Source: Flavobacteriales bacterium (GTDB lineage Bacteria; Bacteroidota; Bacteroidia; Flavobacteriales_C; GCA-002722245). From it: a stretch of DNA of 42,473 nucleotides. The stretch lies in contig CANFBW010000026.1 in assembly GCA_947444925.1 (NCBI GenBank), forward strand, positions 1 to 42,473. Reading direction: 5' to 3'. The position numbers and the translations under genes were made by a program. Under the pieces are notes generated by a model. That model was given only the letters and a program-made list of their open reading frames with translations. It was not told where the DNA came from and made no database searches. This document shows positions 1-7,667 of the stretch, piece after piece. How positions within the stretch are numbered: position 1 is the first letter of the stretch; the number at the start of each line of letters is the position of its first letter.

Positions 1-1544
1 ACGGTAAATTTACCTGCTTCTACTTGCGCGGTGATCACCGGTTTCAATTTCTCTTCTTCGTCTTTGCTCAGTTTAGAAATTTGCGCTTCTTCCTTTGAAA
101 TCAACTTATCCAAAGTATCGGCATCAATTCTTTTGAAAGAAATGTCAGGCGTACCTTGCTCTAATTTGTTGAGCAAGTGAGAGGTTAACGGACTGTCCAT
201 AATCAAAACGTCGTAGCCTTTTGCCTTCGCATCTTCAATGTACGCATGATGTTCTACCTCGCTGTGTGAGTACAACACAACAGTTTTATTGTCTTTATCG
301 GTTTGCGTTGCTTTGATTTTCTCTAAATATTCATCCAATAAGAAATATTGTCCATCAATGTTTTTGAACAACATGAATTTAGAAGAACGCTCTCCAAACT
401 TCTCTTCACTCAAACTACCAAAGTCAATAAACACCTTGATATCGTCCCATTTCTGAGCATATTCCTCACGGTTGTTCTTGCACAAATCCTCTAATTTATC
501 CGCTACCTTTTTGGTAATGTGGTTTGAAATTTTCTTTACGTTTTGGTCGCTTTGCAGGTAAGATCGAGAAACGTTCAAAGGAATATCCGGTGAATCTAAA
601 ACCCCGTGCAACAGCATCAAAAACTCAGGAACAATGCCTTCTACAGAGTCGGTTACAAAAACTTGATTGCTGTACAATTGTATTTTATTGCGTTGTATTT
701 CTAAATTCTTTTTCAATTTAGGAAAGTACAATACACCTGTCAGGTTAAAAGGATAATCCACATTCAAATGAATATTGAACAAAGGATCTTCAAAAGTCAT
801 TGGATACAACTCTCTGTAAAAGTTGTTGTAATCTTCTAAGGTCAAGTCAGCAGGTGCCTTTTTCCAAAGCGGATTTGGATTGTTCACAATGTTGTCGACC
901 TGAACTTTATTTTCACCTTCGCCTTCTTCTTTAGTGCCAAATTTAATTGGCATTGGCAGGAAGCGACAGTATTTATTAAGCAATTCGTTTATTTTACTTT
1001 CTTCCAAGTATTCTTTGGCGTCGTCTGACAAATGCAAAACAATATCAGTTCCTCTGCTTTCTTTGGCATCAGCGATAAGGTCATAATCGGTTGAACCTTC
1101 GCAAGTCCAGCGTGCACCTTCTGTTCCTTCTTTGAAGGATTTTGAATACACCTCTACTTTAGAAGAAACCATAAAGGCTGAGAAAAACCCAAGTCCAAAA
1201 TGACCAATAATGCCTTCTGCTTTGTCTTTGTATTTATTCACAAACTCTTCGGCCCCTGAAAAAGCGATTTGAGCAATGTATTTTTCGATTTCTTCGCCAG
1301 TCATTCCAATACCATTGTCACGAACTGTAAGCGTGTTGGCCGCTTTATCGATGATCACTTCTACTTGCAAAGCACCAACATCACCTTTGGCTTCACCAAT
1401 AGATGATAGGGTTCTGAGTTTCATACAGGCGTCCACTGAGTTGGACACCAATTCTCTTAAAAAGATTTCCTGATCGGAGTAAAGAAAACGTTTAATGATG
1501 GGGAAAATGTTTTCTGCTTGAACTTTGATATTTCCTTTAGACAT
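1..1544 (-). CDS. htpG: Molecular chaperone HtpG (Hsp90), 3' end cut by window
   Basis: ATP-dependent Hsp90-family chaperone of the cytoplasm. The window holds the first 514 codons; the family is usually about 600-630 residues, so the C-terminal dimerisation domain lies outside. The N-terminal GHKL ATPase shows FLRELVSNSVDA (catalytic Glu and Mg-binding Asn), DNGIGMT (nucleotide-binding Asp) and the lid glycine motif GHFGLGFFSAFMV. The middle domain follows, with the conserved stretch LNVSRSYLQ. The ATG at 1544 gives the usual MSKGNIKVQAENIFP start. It is transcribed away from ilvE and has a sigma-54-like promoter about 30 nt upstream (1571-1586). Identification is from recognised motifs and is very secure. 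Confidence 0.97.
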   Translation of the reverse strand, partial: MSKGNIKVQAENIFPIIKRFLYSDQEIFLRELVSNSVDACMKLRTLSSIGEAKGDVGALQVEVIIDKAANTLTVRDNGIGMTGEEIEKYIAQIAFSGAEEFVNKYKDKAEGIIGHFGLGFFSAFMVSSKVEVYSKSFKEGTEGARWTCEGSTDYDLIADAKESRGTDIVLHLSDDAKEYLEESKINELLNKYCRFLPMPIKFGTKEEGEGENKVQVDNIVNNPNPLWKKAPADLTLEDYNNFYRELYPMTFEDPLFNIHLNVDYPFNLTGVLYFPKLKKNLEIQRNKIQLYSNQVFVTDSVEGIVPEFLMLLHGVLDSPDIPLNVSRSYLQSDQNVKKISNHITKKVADKLEDLCKNNREEYAQKWDDIKVFIDFGSLSEEKFGERSSKFMLFKNIDGQYFLLDEYLEKIKATQTDKDNKTVVLYSHSEVEHHAYIEDAKAKGYDVLIMDSPLTSHLLNKLEQGTPDISFKRIDADTLDKLISKEEAQISKLSKDEEEKLKPVITAQVEAGKFT

Positions 1545-1570
1545 AGTTTATTTTTTTGTGGCAGCGAGAT

Positions 1571-1586
1571 TGCAATAGCAGTGCCA
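1571..1586 (-). promoter_or_regulatory. Candidate sigma-54 (-24/-12) promoter for htpG
   Basis: On the minus strand the bases read TGGCAC-tgcta-TTGCA, an exact match to the RpoN core TGGCAC-N5-TTGCA with GG and GC at the required 12-nt spacing. The -12 element ends at 1571, so transcription would start near 1560, leaving about a 16-nt leader before the htpG ATG at 1544. Orientation and distance fit; no experiment is implied and no enhancer site was identified. Confidence 0.5.
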
Positions 1587-1822
1587 CTAGAAAATGTGTG
1601 ACATATTGACTTTAAAATAAGAAACAACAAAAATAAACAGGCAGAGTTGTCAGTAATTTACTTCAAAAGCCCCTTTAGCACCAGCGCTAGCCAGCCCAAT
1701 TTGTCAATAGTGCAGCGCTTTTGATAGTAATTTACAAAAAGCCTTACTATTTATGCTTTAAAATTTTCATTGCGCCACTTTTCTTAATACTTTTAGAAAC
1801 TGTTTCAATTAAAGAAAACGCG

Positions 1823-2881
1823 ATGAGTAATATTAAGATTGAGTTGACTAAGCAATCAAAACTTAAAGATTTAGATTTAGAGAACATTGTTTTCGGAAGA
1901 GAATTTTCTGACCACATGTTTATTATGGATTATTATGATGGCCAATGGCGTGATGCGCGTATTGAGCCATTCAAAAACATGGAAGTCAGTCCAGCCTTTT
2001 TGTCTTTGCACTACGCGCAATCCATCTTTGAAGGCCTCAAAGCATTTTACACACAAAACGACGAAATTGTATTGTTTCGTCCACAAGCCAACTTTGCACG
2101 ATTGAACAAATCAGCTGAGCGCATGTGCATTCCACCTATTGACGAAGCGTTCACATTAGACGCTTTGAAACAGTTGGTAAATATTGACAGAGCATGGGTT
2201 CCAAATGTAAAGGGAGCTTCATTATACATTCGTCCATTAATTTTTGCAACTGACGAATTTGTTGGCGTAAAGCCATCAGAAACATATCGATTTGTAATCT
2301 TCACTTGTCCGGTAAACAAATACTACGATGCACCAGTTAAGGTGAAAATTGAAGAAAGCTATACAAGAGCTTGTTCAGGTGGTGTTGGTTATTCTAAAAC
2401 AGCTGGCAATTACGCTTCTTCATTGTACCCCACTAAATTGGCGATAAAAGAAGGTTTTGATCAATTGATTTGGACAGACGGCAAAGAACACAAATTCATT
2501 GAAGAATCAGGCACCATGAACTTGATGGTAGTGATCGATGGCAAGTTAATCACGCCCATTTCAGGCGACACCATTTTGGCAGGAATCACCAGAGACAGTG
2601 TATTAAAAATTGCACGCGACTGGGGAATGCCAGTTGAAGAGCGCAACTTAGCCGTTCAAGAACTTTTAGATGCCCATGCCGCAGGAACACTCACTGAAGT
2701 TTTTGGCACAGGCACTGCCGTAACCATTTGCCATATTATCACCATTGGATATAGAGGTCAATTGCTCGAATTACCAGCTGTTGCAGGCAGAGTATTTAGC
2801 AATAAGGTAAACGATCAATTGGCAAAAATCCGATTGGGAAGTGATGTTGACAAATTTGACTGGATCGAAAAAGTAGGGTAA
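1823..2881 (+). CDS. ilvE: Branched-chain amino acid aminotransferase
   Basis: Fold-type IV PLP enzyme that transfers the amino group between glutamate and the keto acids of Leu, Ile and Val in the cytoplasm. The 352-residue length matches the longer bacterial/eukaryotic class. Visible motifs are LHYAQSIFEGLKAF near residues 62-75, the PLP lysine in GYSKTAGNYASS (K192), and IEESGTMNLMVV around 226-237, which holds the cofactor. The frame stays open upstream to 1721, but the added 34 residues are hydrophobic and unlike the family. The ATG at 1823 follows an A-rich stretch (aaagaaaacgcg) typical of Bacteroidota initiation, so I chose it. It is monocistronic and converges on the GreA-like gene. 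Confidence 0.95.
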   Translation: MSNIKIELTKQSKLKDLDLENIVFGREFSDHMFIMDYYDGQWRDARIEPFKNMEVSPAFLSLHYAQSIFEGLKAFYTQNDEIVLFRPQANFARLNKSAERMCIPPIDEAFTLDALKQLVNIDRAWVPNVKGASLYIRPLIFATDEFVGVKPSETYRFVIFTCPVNKYYDAPVKVKIEESYTRACSGGVGYSKTAGNYASSLYPTKLAIKEGFDQLIWTDGKEHKFIEESGTMNLMVVIDGKLITPISGDTILAGITRDSVLKIARDWGMPVEERNLAVQELLDAHAAGTLTEVFGTGTAVTICHIITIGYRGQLLELPAVAGRVFSNKVNDQLAKIRLGSDVDKFDWIEKVG

Positions 2882-2915
2882 ACCTCTTTTTTCGAAAAGA
2901 AATGAAACACTGGTT

Positions 2916-3365
2916 TCACTCGATTTCCTCAACAGTATATTCAACACCATTGAATAGAATTTTTTGTTTCACTTGAGCGCCCATAAGCTTTGCAGCGATG
3001 GGCGCTTGTGGTGAAACGGCATAGTACTCTTTGCCATCTATGTTTAACTTTCCCGCGCTGATGGCGATGTAAAAATTACCGCGATTGGTCACCACCATTG
3101 CTCCTAACGCCACCTTGTCGGCGTGCAGATCGGGATCTATTCGCTCCATACTTTTCAGGAGAGCAGAGGCTTTCAACAACTGCTCAGCATTTTTTTCCTG
3201 CTCCAATTGAAGCATCGCCCTTCCTGTTTCATGTTTGTCACCAGCACTGCTTTTCATTTCAGAACCCGCGTCATCACTCAACTCTTTTTGTGCTGTATTC
3301 AAAGCAGCTACGCTCTGTTTGGCAAAATCCAAACAAGCGCGGTGCAATTTGTGCTTTGGTCCCAC
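2916..3365 (-). CDS. GreA/GreB C-terminal-domain-like protein
   Basis: A 149-residue cytoplasmic protein with a charged helical N-terminus (about 1-75) and a C-terminal beta domain (about 80-149) that resembles the FKBP-like domain of GreA/GreB elongation factors: GAMVVTNRGNFYIAISAG, then YYAVSPQAPIAAKLMG and a closing VEYTVEEIE. Such proteins are common in Bacteroidota and are sometimes labelled 3-oxoacyl-ACP synthase, which this sequence does not support because no thiolase motif is present. The GTG start at 3365 shares its first base with the TAG stop of the upstream FKBP gene (TAGTG), so it is probably translated by reinitiation as the last gene of the nrnA-gldI operon. Action on RNA polymerase is inferred from fold resemblance only. 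Confidence 0.75.
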   Translation of the reverse strand: MGPKHKLHRACLDFAKQSVAALNTAQKELSDDAGSEMKSSAGDKHETGRAMLQLEQEKNAEQLLKASALLKSMERIDPDLHADKVALGAMVVTNRGNFYIAISAGKLNIDGKEYYAVSPQAPIAAKLMGAQVKQKILFNGVEYTVEEIE

Positions 3366-4255
3366 TATTGTACTTTGATCAACTCTACATCAAAAACCAA
3401 AGTCGACTTTGCAGGAATCACTGGTGGATAGCCTTGCTCACCATAAGCCAATGCATACGGAATGATGAATCTAAATTTATCACCCTCCTTCATCAGAGCA
3501 ACTCCTTCGTCCCAGCCTTGAATAACACGACCTTGGCCCAATTGAAAAACAAAGGGATCACCGCGTTCCACTGACGAATCAAATTTACTACCATCTAACA
3601 GATAGCCGCTGTAATGAACAGTTACCGTTTTGCCAGCTGCTGCTTGTGCACCAGCGCCTTTGTTTACTACCACGTATTCTAGTCCACTTACCGTTTTCAC
3701 CACTGCTTTTCCTTTTACATCATAAGGCACCAATTTCACCGGTTTTTGTACATCCAATACGATTACGTCGAAAATCAATGTCGAATTCGCAGGAATACCA
3801 CCACGTGCAGCACTGCCGTAGCCCAAATGTGGAGGAATGATCATTTGTGCAGTATCACCAACATTCAACATGGTTACACCTTCATCCCATCCTTTGATCA
3901 CCTGCCCCACACCAATTTTTGTTTTAAAAGGCTGACCTCTTTTTACCGAAGAATCAAAAAACTTACCGTCCGGAAAAGTGCCGTCGTAGTGAATCGTAAC
4001 ATTATCTCCACTATCTACTTTCACGCCAGTTCCTTTGGCTTTCAACACTATTTTTAAACCGCTTTTTGTGGTAACGGTGTCACCTACATTGTTCAATACT
4101 CTCATGGTTTTTGATTTTTTAGTTGCACTTGTTTTTTTTGTGGTTGCTTTTTTTGTGGTTACTTTTTTCGTGGTGGTTTTCTTTGTGGTCGATTGTGCAA
4201 TGGCTGCACTGCCTGACAAAAGAACCAGCAAGGATAAGAGAAATACTTTTTTCAT
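3365..4255 (-). CDS. Exported peptidyl-prolyl isomerase with two FKBP domains
   Basis: Periplasmic prolyl cis-trans isomerase, 296 residues. A signal peptide (residues 1-20, cleavage after AIA) is followed by a Lys/Thr-rich linker (22-50) built from TTKK repeats. Two complete FKBP domains follow, at about 72-170 and 190-296. Both carry the expected landmarks: VTIHYDGTF / VTVHYSGYL, DSSVKRGQPF / DSSVERGDPF, VIKGWDEG / VIQGWDEG, and PPHLGYG / PYALAYG. It lies 16 nt after the FKBP lipoprotein gene and overlaps the GreA-like gene by one base. It probably assists folding of exported envelope proteins; the partner is unknown. Confidence 0.93.
   Translation of the reverse strand: MKKVFLLSLLVLLSGSAAIAQSTTKKTTTKKVTTKKATTKKTSATKKSKTMRVLNNVGDTVTTKSGLKIVLKAKGTGVKVDSGDNVTIHYDGTFPDGKFFDSSVKRGQPFKTKIGVGQVIKGWDEGVTMLNVGDTAQMIIPPHLGYGSAARGGIPANSTLIFDVIVLDVQKPVKLVPYDVKGKAVVKTVSGLEYVVVNKGAGAQAAAGKTVTVHYSGYLLDGSKFDSSVERGDPFVFQLGQGRVIQGWDEGVALMKEGDKFRFIIPYALAYGEQGYPPVIPAKSTLVFDVELIKVQ
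4106..4192 (-). repeat. TTKK-type Lys/Thr micro-repeat encoding the FKBP linker
   Basis: About 87 bases encoding residues 22-50 of the double-FKBP protein repeat a roughly 15-nt unit coding for T-T-K-K plus one variable residue, at least four times. The linker directly follows the signal peptide. Its strong positive charge suggests contact with an anionic polymer or surface (inference). Near-identical units make length variation by slippage possible. Confidence 0.8.
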
Positions 4256-4271
4256 AATTGTTTTCTTTATT

Positions 4272-5141
4272 TTAATTTACTGACAACAACTCCAATTCAT
4301 AGGTCACAGGAGTATTTGGAGGCACTATACCTGAACTCGATCCATTACTTCCAAATGCTAATTTAGCGGGAATTATCATTTCCACCATATCTCCTTCATT
4401 CATTTGCAACAACATTTGCTCAATACCCTGTATTACCTGCATTTCTTGACCCACAATAAAATCTTGGGGCTGACCATTGACATAGGTTGAATTGAACTCG
4501 GTGCCGTCAAAAAATCGACCTCGGTATTGAATGTACACCGTTTTGCCAAAAGCAGGTTTTTTGAGTGAGGCCGACTTGTGCAACAAATGAAAACGCAGTC
4601 CCGAAGGCAAAGCCTCCATCGTTTTGTGCTCACGCATGATGTATTGCGCAATGCGTGAATTTTCAGTAGAGGCAGAAGTATCCATAATTACCGACTCCAA
4701 ACGCATTTTAAATTGCAGTCTGCTTTTTTCGTATTGCAAGTCAGACAATATGTCTACAATCTCAACAGCGATGTTCAATTTTTGATCTTTTAATTCGGCG
4801 GGGACTTTTGCCAACAGATAGGTTTTATAAAAATCGTTGGCAGGAATAATGAAATTGGCCTTATCGTCTTTTTTCAACATGGTCAGTGCCTCGAGCAATG
4901 AAGTATCATTCTTCAATACCAATAACTGCACAATCATTCGCGAACTCGAAAGCAGCGAATCGTCCATTGTTTTTAAGGTGTACTTAAACTTCACGTAATC
5001 TTCAATCACAGGCTTAGCACCATCTCCAAGATAGGTGTACCTGTACAACAAACCCGATTTACTGCGCGCATAACCCTCGGGATCGCTGTTGCATGAAAAC
5101 AAAAACGAAACGATAAAAAGTATTGTAAGTGCTTTTTTCAT
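4272..5141 (-). CDS. FKBP-type peptidyl-prolyl isomerase lipoprotein
   Basis: A 289-residue lipoprotein. The N-terminus MKKALTILFIVSFLFSC has a lipobox with Cys17, so it should be anchored in the envelope. A complete FKBP domain occupies about 185-289 (VYIQYRGRFFDGTEF, VIQGIEQMLLQMNEGD, IIPAKLAFG, VPPNTPVTYELELL). Residues 30-130 look like a degenerate FKBP module (VKFKYTLKTMDD, IIPANDFY) lacking the active-site signature. The ATG at 5141 overlaps the TGA of gldI as TGATG; a GTG one codon earlier is possible. It is third in the nrnA-gldI operon. Confidence 0.9.
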   Translation of the reverse strand: MKKALTILFIVSFLFSCNSDPEGYARSKSGLLYRYTYLGDGAKPVIEDYVKFKYTLKTMDDSLLSSSRMIVQLLVLKNDTSLLEALTMLKKDDKANFIIPANDFYKTYLLAKVPAELKDQKLNIAVEIVDILSDLQYEKSRLQFKMRLESVIMDTSASTENSRIAQYIMREHKTMEALPSGLRFHLLHKSASLKKPAFGKTVYIQYRGRFFDGTEFNSTYVNGQPQDFIVGQEMQVIQGIEQMLLQMNEGDMVEMIIPAKLAFGSNGSSSGIVPPNTPVTYELELLSVN

Positions 5142-5695
5142 CACAGAACGTCCAAAATTTGAATGTCATAAACCACGGTCGACAATGCTGGAATTTTTTC
5201 TTGGTCGCCGAGCAAACCGTGAGCGCGGTGCGATGGAATTAACACAATGGCTTTGTCGCCTTTACGCAAGTGCGTCAGCGCTTCGTGCAATCCGCTTTCT
5301 AAATCTGCCTTTGCCACCACAAATTCTATCATCTCTGCTTCGGTATCTTCTGTGGTGTAGCACAAAGTACCGTCCAACAGCGAAACAGTAAAACTAACAC
5401 GAACAGCGTCTCCTGCATAGATCAAAGAATCATCACTTCTTCCGGTTTCGAATTTAACAATATACACGCCAGTGCCAGTTGCTTCCGCCTTCCATCCTCG
5501 CCTTTTGATGTAATTTTTGATATCCTCTTCTTCGCGCAAGGTTTTAACCTTATTGCTATTTTCCATAATGGTTTTAAGCTCTTGCTTAGAATATTGCTTT
5601 TGTTCCTCTTGCTTTTCGGCACACGAAAAAAATTGTGCGCCAATAAGGATGAACATTACAATGGACAGTGTTCTATTTATTGAGTTCTTGCTCAT
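5141..5695 (-). CDS. gldI: GldI-like FKBP lipoprotein
   Basis: A 184-residue lipoprotein with lipobox QFFSC (Cys25), a helical stretch to about residue 75, and a single FKBP domain (about 78-184) ending VVYDIQILDVL. Length, architecture and position directly after a DHH phosphoesterase match GldI, the PPIase lipoprotein needed for gliding and type IX secretion in Flavobacterium johnsoniae. The domain has DGTLCYTTED where classical FKBPs have DGxxFDSS, so prolyl isomerase activity may be weak. The start at 5695 lies inside nrnA (23-nt overlap) and the stop overlaps the next FKBP gene. The name is assigned by similarity and context; motility itself cannot be read from this window. Confidence 0.75.
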   Translation of the reverse strand: MSKNSINRTLSIVMFILIGAQFFSCAEKQEEQKQYSKQELKTIMENSNKVKTLREEEDIKNYIKRRGWKAEATGTGVYIVKFETGRSDDSLIYAGDAVRVSFTVSLLDGTLCYTTEDTEAEMIEFVVAKADLESGLHEALTHLRKGDKAIVLIPSHRAHGLLGDQEKIPALSTVVYDIQILDVL

Positions 5696-6683
5696 ATTCA
5701 GGCAATACTTCTTTTAGTTTTTGAATGGCTTTATCGAGACCCTCTGCATAAACACCGCCAGCAGCATTAATGTGACCTCCGCCACCAAAGTACTTGCGTG
5801 CGATTACATTTACATCCAAAGCACCTTTGCTGCGGAAGGATATTTTCACAAGATCTTTGTCTTCGCGCATGAACACCGACATGTGAATGTCTTTCACCGC
5901 CAATGGATAATTGACAATACCTTCAGAATCTCCTCTTTGTATATTAAAAGTGTGGTGGTCTTTTTTCGACACTTTAATAATAGCCGTTTTAAATTTTGGC
6001 AGCACCTCCATCGTATTCAAACAATGCCCAATCAAGTACAATCGATCCATACTTTGCGTGTCGTATACACTTTGATGGATCTCTGCATTTTTAGCGCCTG
6101 CATGTATCAATTCACCTACAACACGATGCGTGGTTGCAGTAGTGGACGGAAATTTAAACGAACCTGTGTCAGTCATTATACCGCAATACATTGCCCCTGC
6201 TCCGCCGGCATCGATTAAATCTTTACGCCCCAAAGCCTCAATTATTTCAAATACCATTTGTGAGGTTGAGCAAGCTGTAACGTCAGAAAAAACGACATCA
6301 GGAAAAGAATCAGGCTGTTGATGATGATCGATCAAAACTTTAATACCCGACGCAAGTGCAATCAATTCACCAATCTCGTCAATACGCTGAAGGGAGTTGA
6401 AATCCAAACAACAAATGACATCGGCGTGTTCCAATGCAACTTTAATTTGATTGGAGTGCTGCGTCCAAAGCAAAACCTCAGCGCTACCCTCAATCCAATT
6501 TAAAAAATCAGGAAATTCATTGGGAACCGCAATGGTCACTGCATGTCCCATTTTAGTCAGGAAACGCCCCCAACCCACTGCTGACCCAATAGCATCGCCA
6601 TCAGGGTTTTTGTGAGTTACAATAAAAACCTTTTTCGGACCTGCTAACAACTCGGCCAACTGCGCTATAGCTATAGAATTCAA
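5673..6683 (-). CDS. nrnA: DHH/DHHA1 phosphoesterase, NrnA-like oligoribonuclease/pAp phosphatase
   Basis: Cytoplasmic Mn-dependent phosphoesterase that degrades short RNA oligomers and dephosphorylates pAp. All family motifs are present: THKNPDGDAIGS (23-34), a Cys-Leu-Asp motif near 92-94, IDHHQQPD (118-125) and TDTGSF (171-176). The DHHA1 substrate motif GGGGHINAAGG is at 300-310. The 336-residue length is normal. The start appears to be a TTG at 6683, because no ATG precedes the first motif and an in-frame stop lies just upstream. First gene of the operon continuing into gldI. A weak -7-like TATCTTAG lies upstream at 6702-6709. Confidence 0.93.
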   Translation of the reverse strand: MNSIAIAQLAELLAGPKKVFIVTHKNPDGDAIGSAVGWGRFLTKMGHAVTIAVPNEFPDFLNWIEGSAEVLLWTQHSNQIKVALEHADVICCLDFNSLQRIDEIGELIALASGIKVLIDHHQQPDSFPDVVFSDVTACSTSQMVFEIIEALGRKDLIDAGGAGAMYCGIMTDTGSFKFPSTTATTHRVVGELIHAGAKNAEIHQSVYDTQSMDRLYLIGHCLNTMEVLPKFKTAIIKVSKKDHHTFNIQRGDSEGIVNYPLAVKDIHMSVFMREDKDLVKISFRSKGALDVNVIARKYFGGGGHINAAGGVYAEGLDKAIQKLKEVLPEYEQELNK

Positions 6684-6757
6684 TATGTAAATTTTAGGGA
6701 TCTAAGATAGAATTCATTTTTGACGCGCGAAACAACATCCCTTATAATTATCCATTT

Positions 6758-6788
6758 TTTGTGGTTGTTGACTGATTACTTATCTTCG
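6758..6788 (+). promoter_or_regulatory. Bacteroidota-type promoter of ndk
   Basis: TTTG at 6758-6761 is followed after 19 nt by TATCTTCG at 6781-6788, one mismatch from the Bacteroidota -33/-7 pattern TTTG-N19-TAnnTTTG. Transcription would start about 15-20 nt before the ndk ATG at 6811. It shares a 127-nt divergent spacer with the nrnA operon. Confidence 0.55.
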
Positions 6789-6810
6789 CATCAAATTAGA
6801 AACAGTACCC

Positions 6811-7233
6811 ATGTCAGGAAACAGAACTTTTACAATGATTAAGCCCGAAGCAGTAGCTAAGGGTTATGCCGGAAAAATATTGGATCACATCATCAGCGGC
6901 GGCTTTAAAGTAATCGCCATGAGATACACCAAATTGAGCTTACAACAAGCGATGGACTTTTATTCTGTTCACAAAGAACGTGGATTTTATACAGAATTGG
7001 TAGAATACATGTCTGAATCACCCATCGTTGTTATCGCATTGGAGAAAGAAAACGCAGTGGCTGACTTTAGAACATTAGTGGGAGCTACCGATCCTAACGA
7101 GTCCAATGAAGGCACTATTCGTAAGCGCTTCGCTGAATCAAAAGCGAAAAATGCCATACACGGAAGTGACTCTGATGAAAATGCAGCCATTGAAATTAAA
7201 TTTCATTTTAGCGACAACGAAATCTTCGCGTAA
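6811..7233 (+). CDS. ndk: Nucleoside diphosphate kinase
   Basis: Transfers the gamma phosphate of ATP to nucleoside diphosphates through a phosphohistidine, keeping NTP and dNTP pools balanced. The 140-residue length is standard. Visible signatures are TMIKPEAV near residue 8, the basic GTIRKRF, and the active-site motif NAIHGSDS with the phosphorylated histidine at H117. The stop is followed after 2 nt by the thioesterase gene, so ndk heads a three-gene plus-strand unit. Confidence 0.97.
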   Translation: MSGNRTFTMIKPEAVAKGYAGKILDHIISGGFKVIAMRYTKLSLQQAMDFYSVHKERGFYTELVEYMSESPIVVIALEKENAVADFRTLVGATDPNESNEGTIRKRFAESKAKNAIHGSDSDENAAIEIKFHFSDNEIFA

Positions 7234-7235
7234 GC

Positions 7236-7655
7236 ATGCTCTGGTCTCAAGCCTATACCCTCGATGATCTCCAAGAATTTGTACCAAATACAATTATGGA
7301 ACAGCTGGGTATTGCTTTTTCTGAGATTAGCGACACTTCACTTTCGGGAACAATGCCCGTTGACAAAAGAACGCATCAGCCCGCTGGAATTTTACATGGC
7401 GGCGCTTCAGTGGTATTGGCCGAAACATTAGGCAGCATGGCATCTGTGATGGTTATTGACAGAAGCAAGCACATTTGTGTGGGTTTGGAAATTAATGCCA
7501 ACCACATTCGCCCCATCAGCAGTGGAAAAGTGACCGGCACGGCAACAGCCATTCACATTGGCGCAAAAACGCATATTTGGGAAATCAAAATTGTGAGCGA
7601 CAAAGCAAAACTAATTTGCATTAGTCGCCTGACGATGGCGATACTTCCAAAGTAG
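7236..7655 (+). CDS. PaaI/MenI-type hotdog acyl-CoA thioesterase
   Basis: A 139-residue single-domain hotdog protein that should hydrolyse an acyl-CoA thioester in the cytoplasm. The motif HGGASVVLAETLGSMAS matches the PaaI/YdiI/EntH subgroup, in which the Glu in LAE is catalytic. The closest resemblance I recognise is 1,4-dihydroxy-2-naphthoyl-CoA thioesterase (MenI) of menaquinone synthesis, which would suit a Bacteroidota respiratory chain. No men genes are adjacent, so substrate is not settled. It starts 2 nt after ndk and ends 12 nt before the epimerase gene. Confidence 0.85.
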   Translation: MLWSQAYTLDDLQEFVPNTIMEQLGIAFSEISDTSLSGTMPVDKRTHQPAGILHGGASVVLAETLGSMASVMVIDRSKHICVGLEINANHIRPISSGKVTGTATAIHIGAKTHIWEIKIVSDKAKLICISRLTMAILPK

Positions 7656-7667
7656 CACTCGCCAATT

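Noticed and set aside
1721-1822. Upstream extension of ilvE
   Set aside because: The extra residues are hydrophobic and unlike the family; the ATG at 1823 has the expected A-rich leader.
2903-2918. Small hairpin TGAAAC-actg-GTTTCA between ilvE and the GreA-like gene
   Set aside because: A 6-bp stem overlapping a stop codon, with no clean T run; too weak to call a terminator.
3098-3574. 158-codon plus-strand frame
   Set aside because: It lies antisense across the end of the FKBP gene and the GreA-like gene, both of which have clear motifs.
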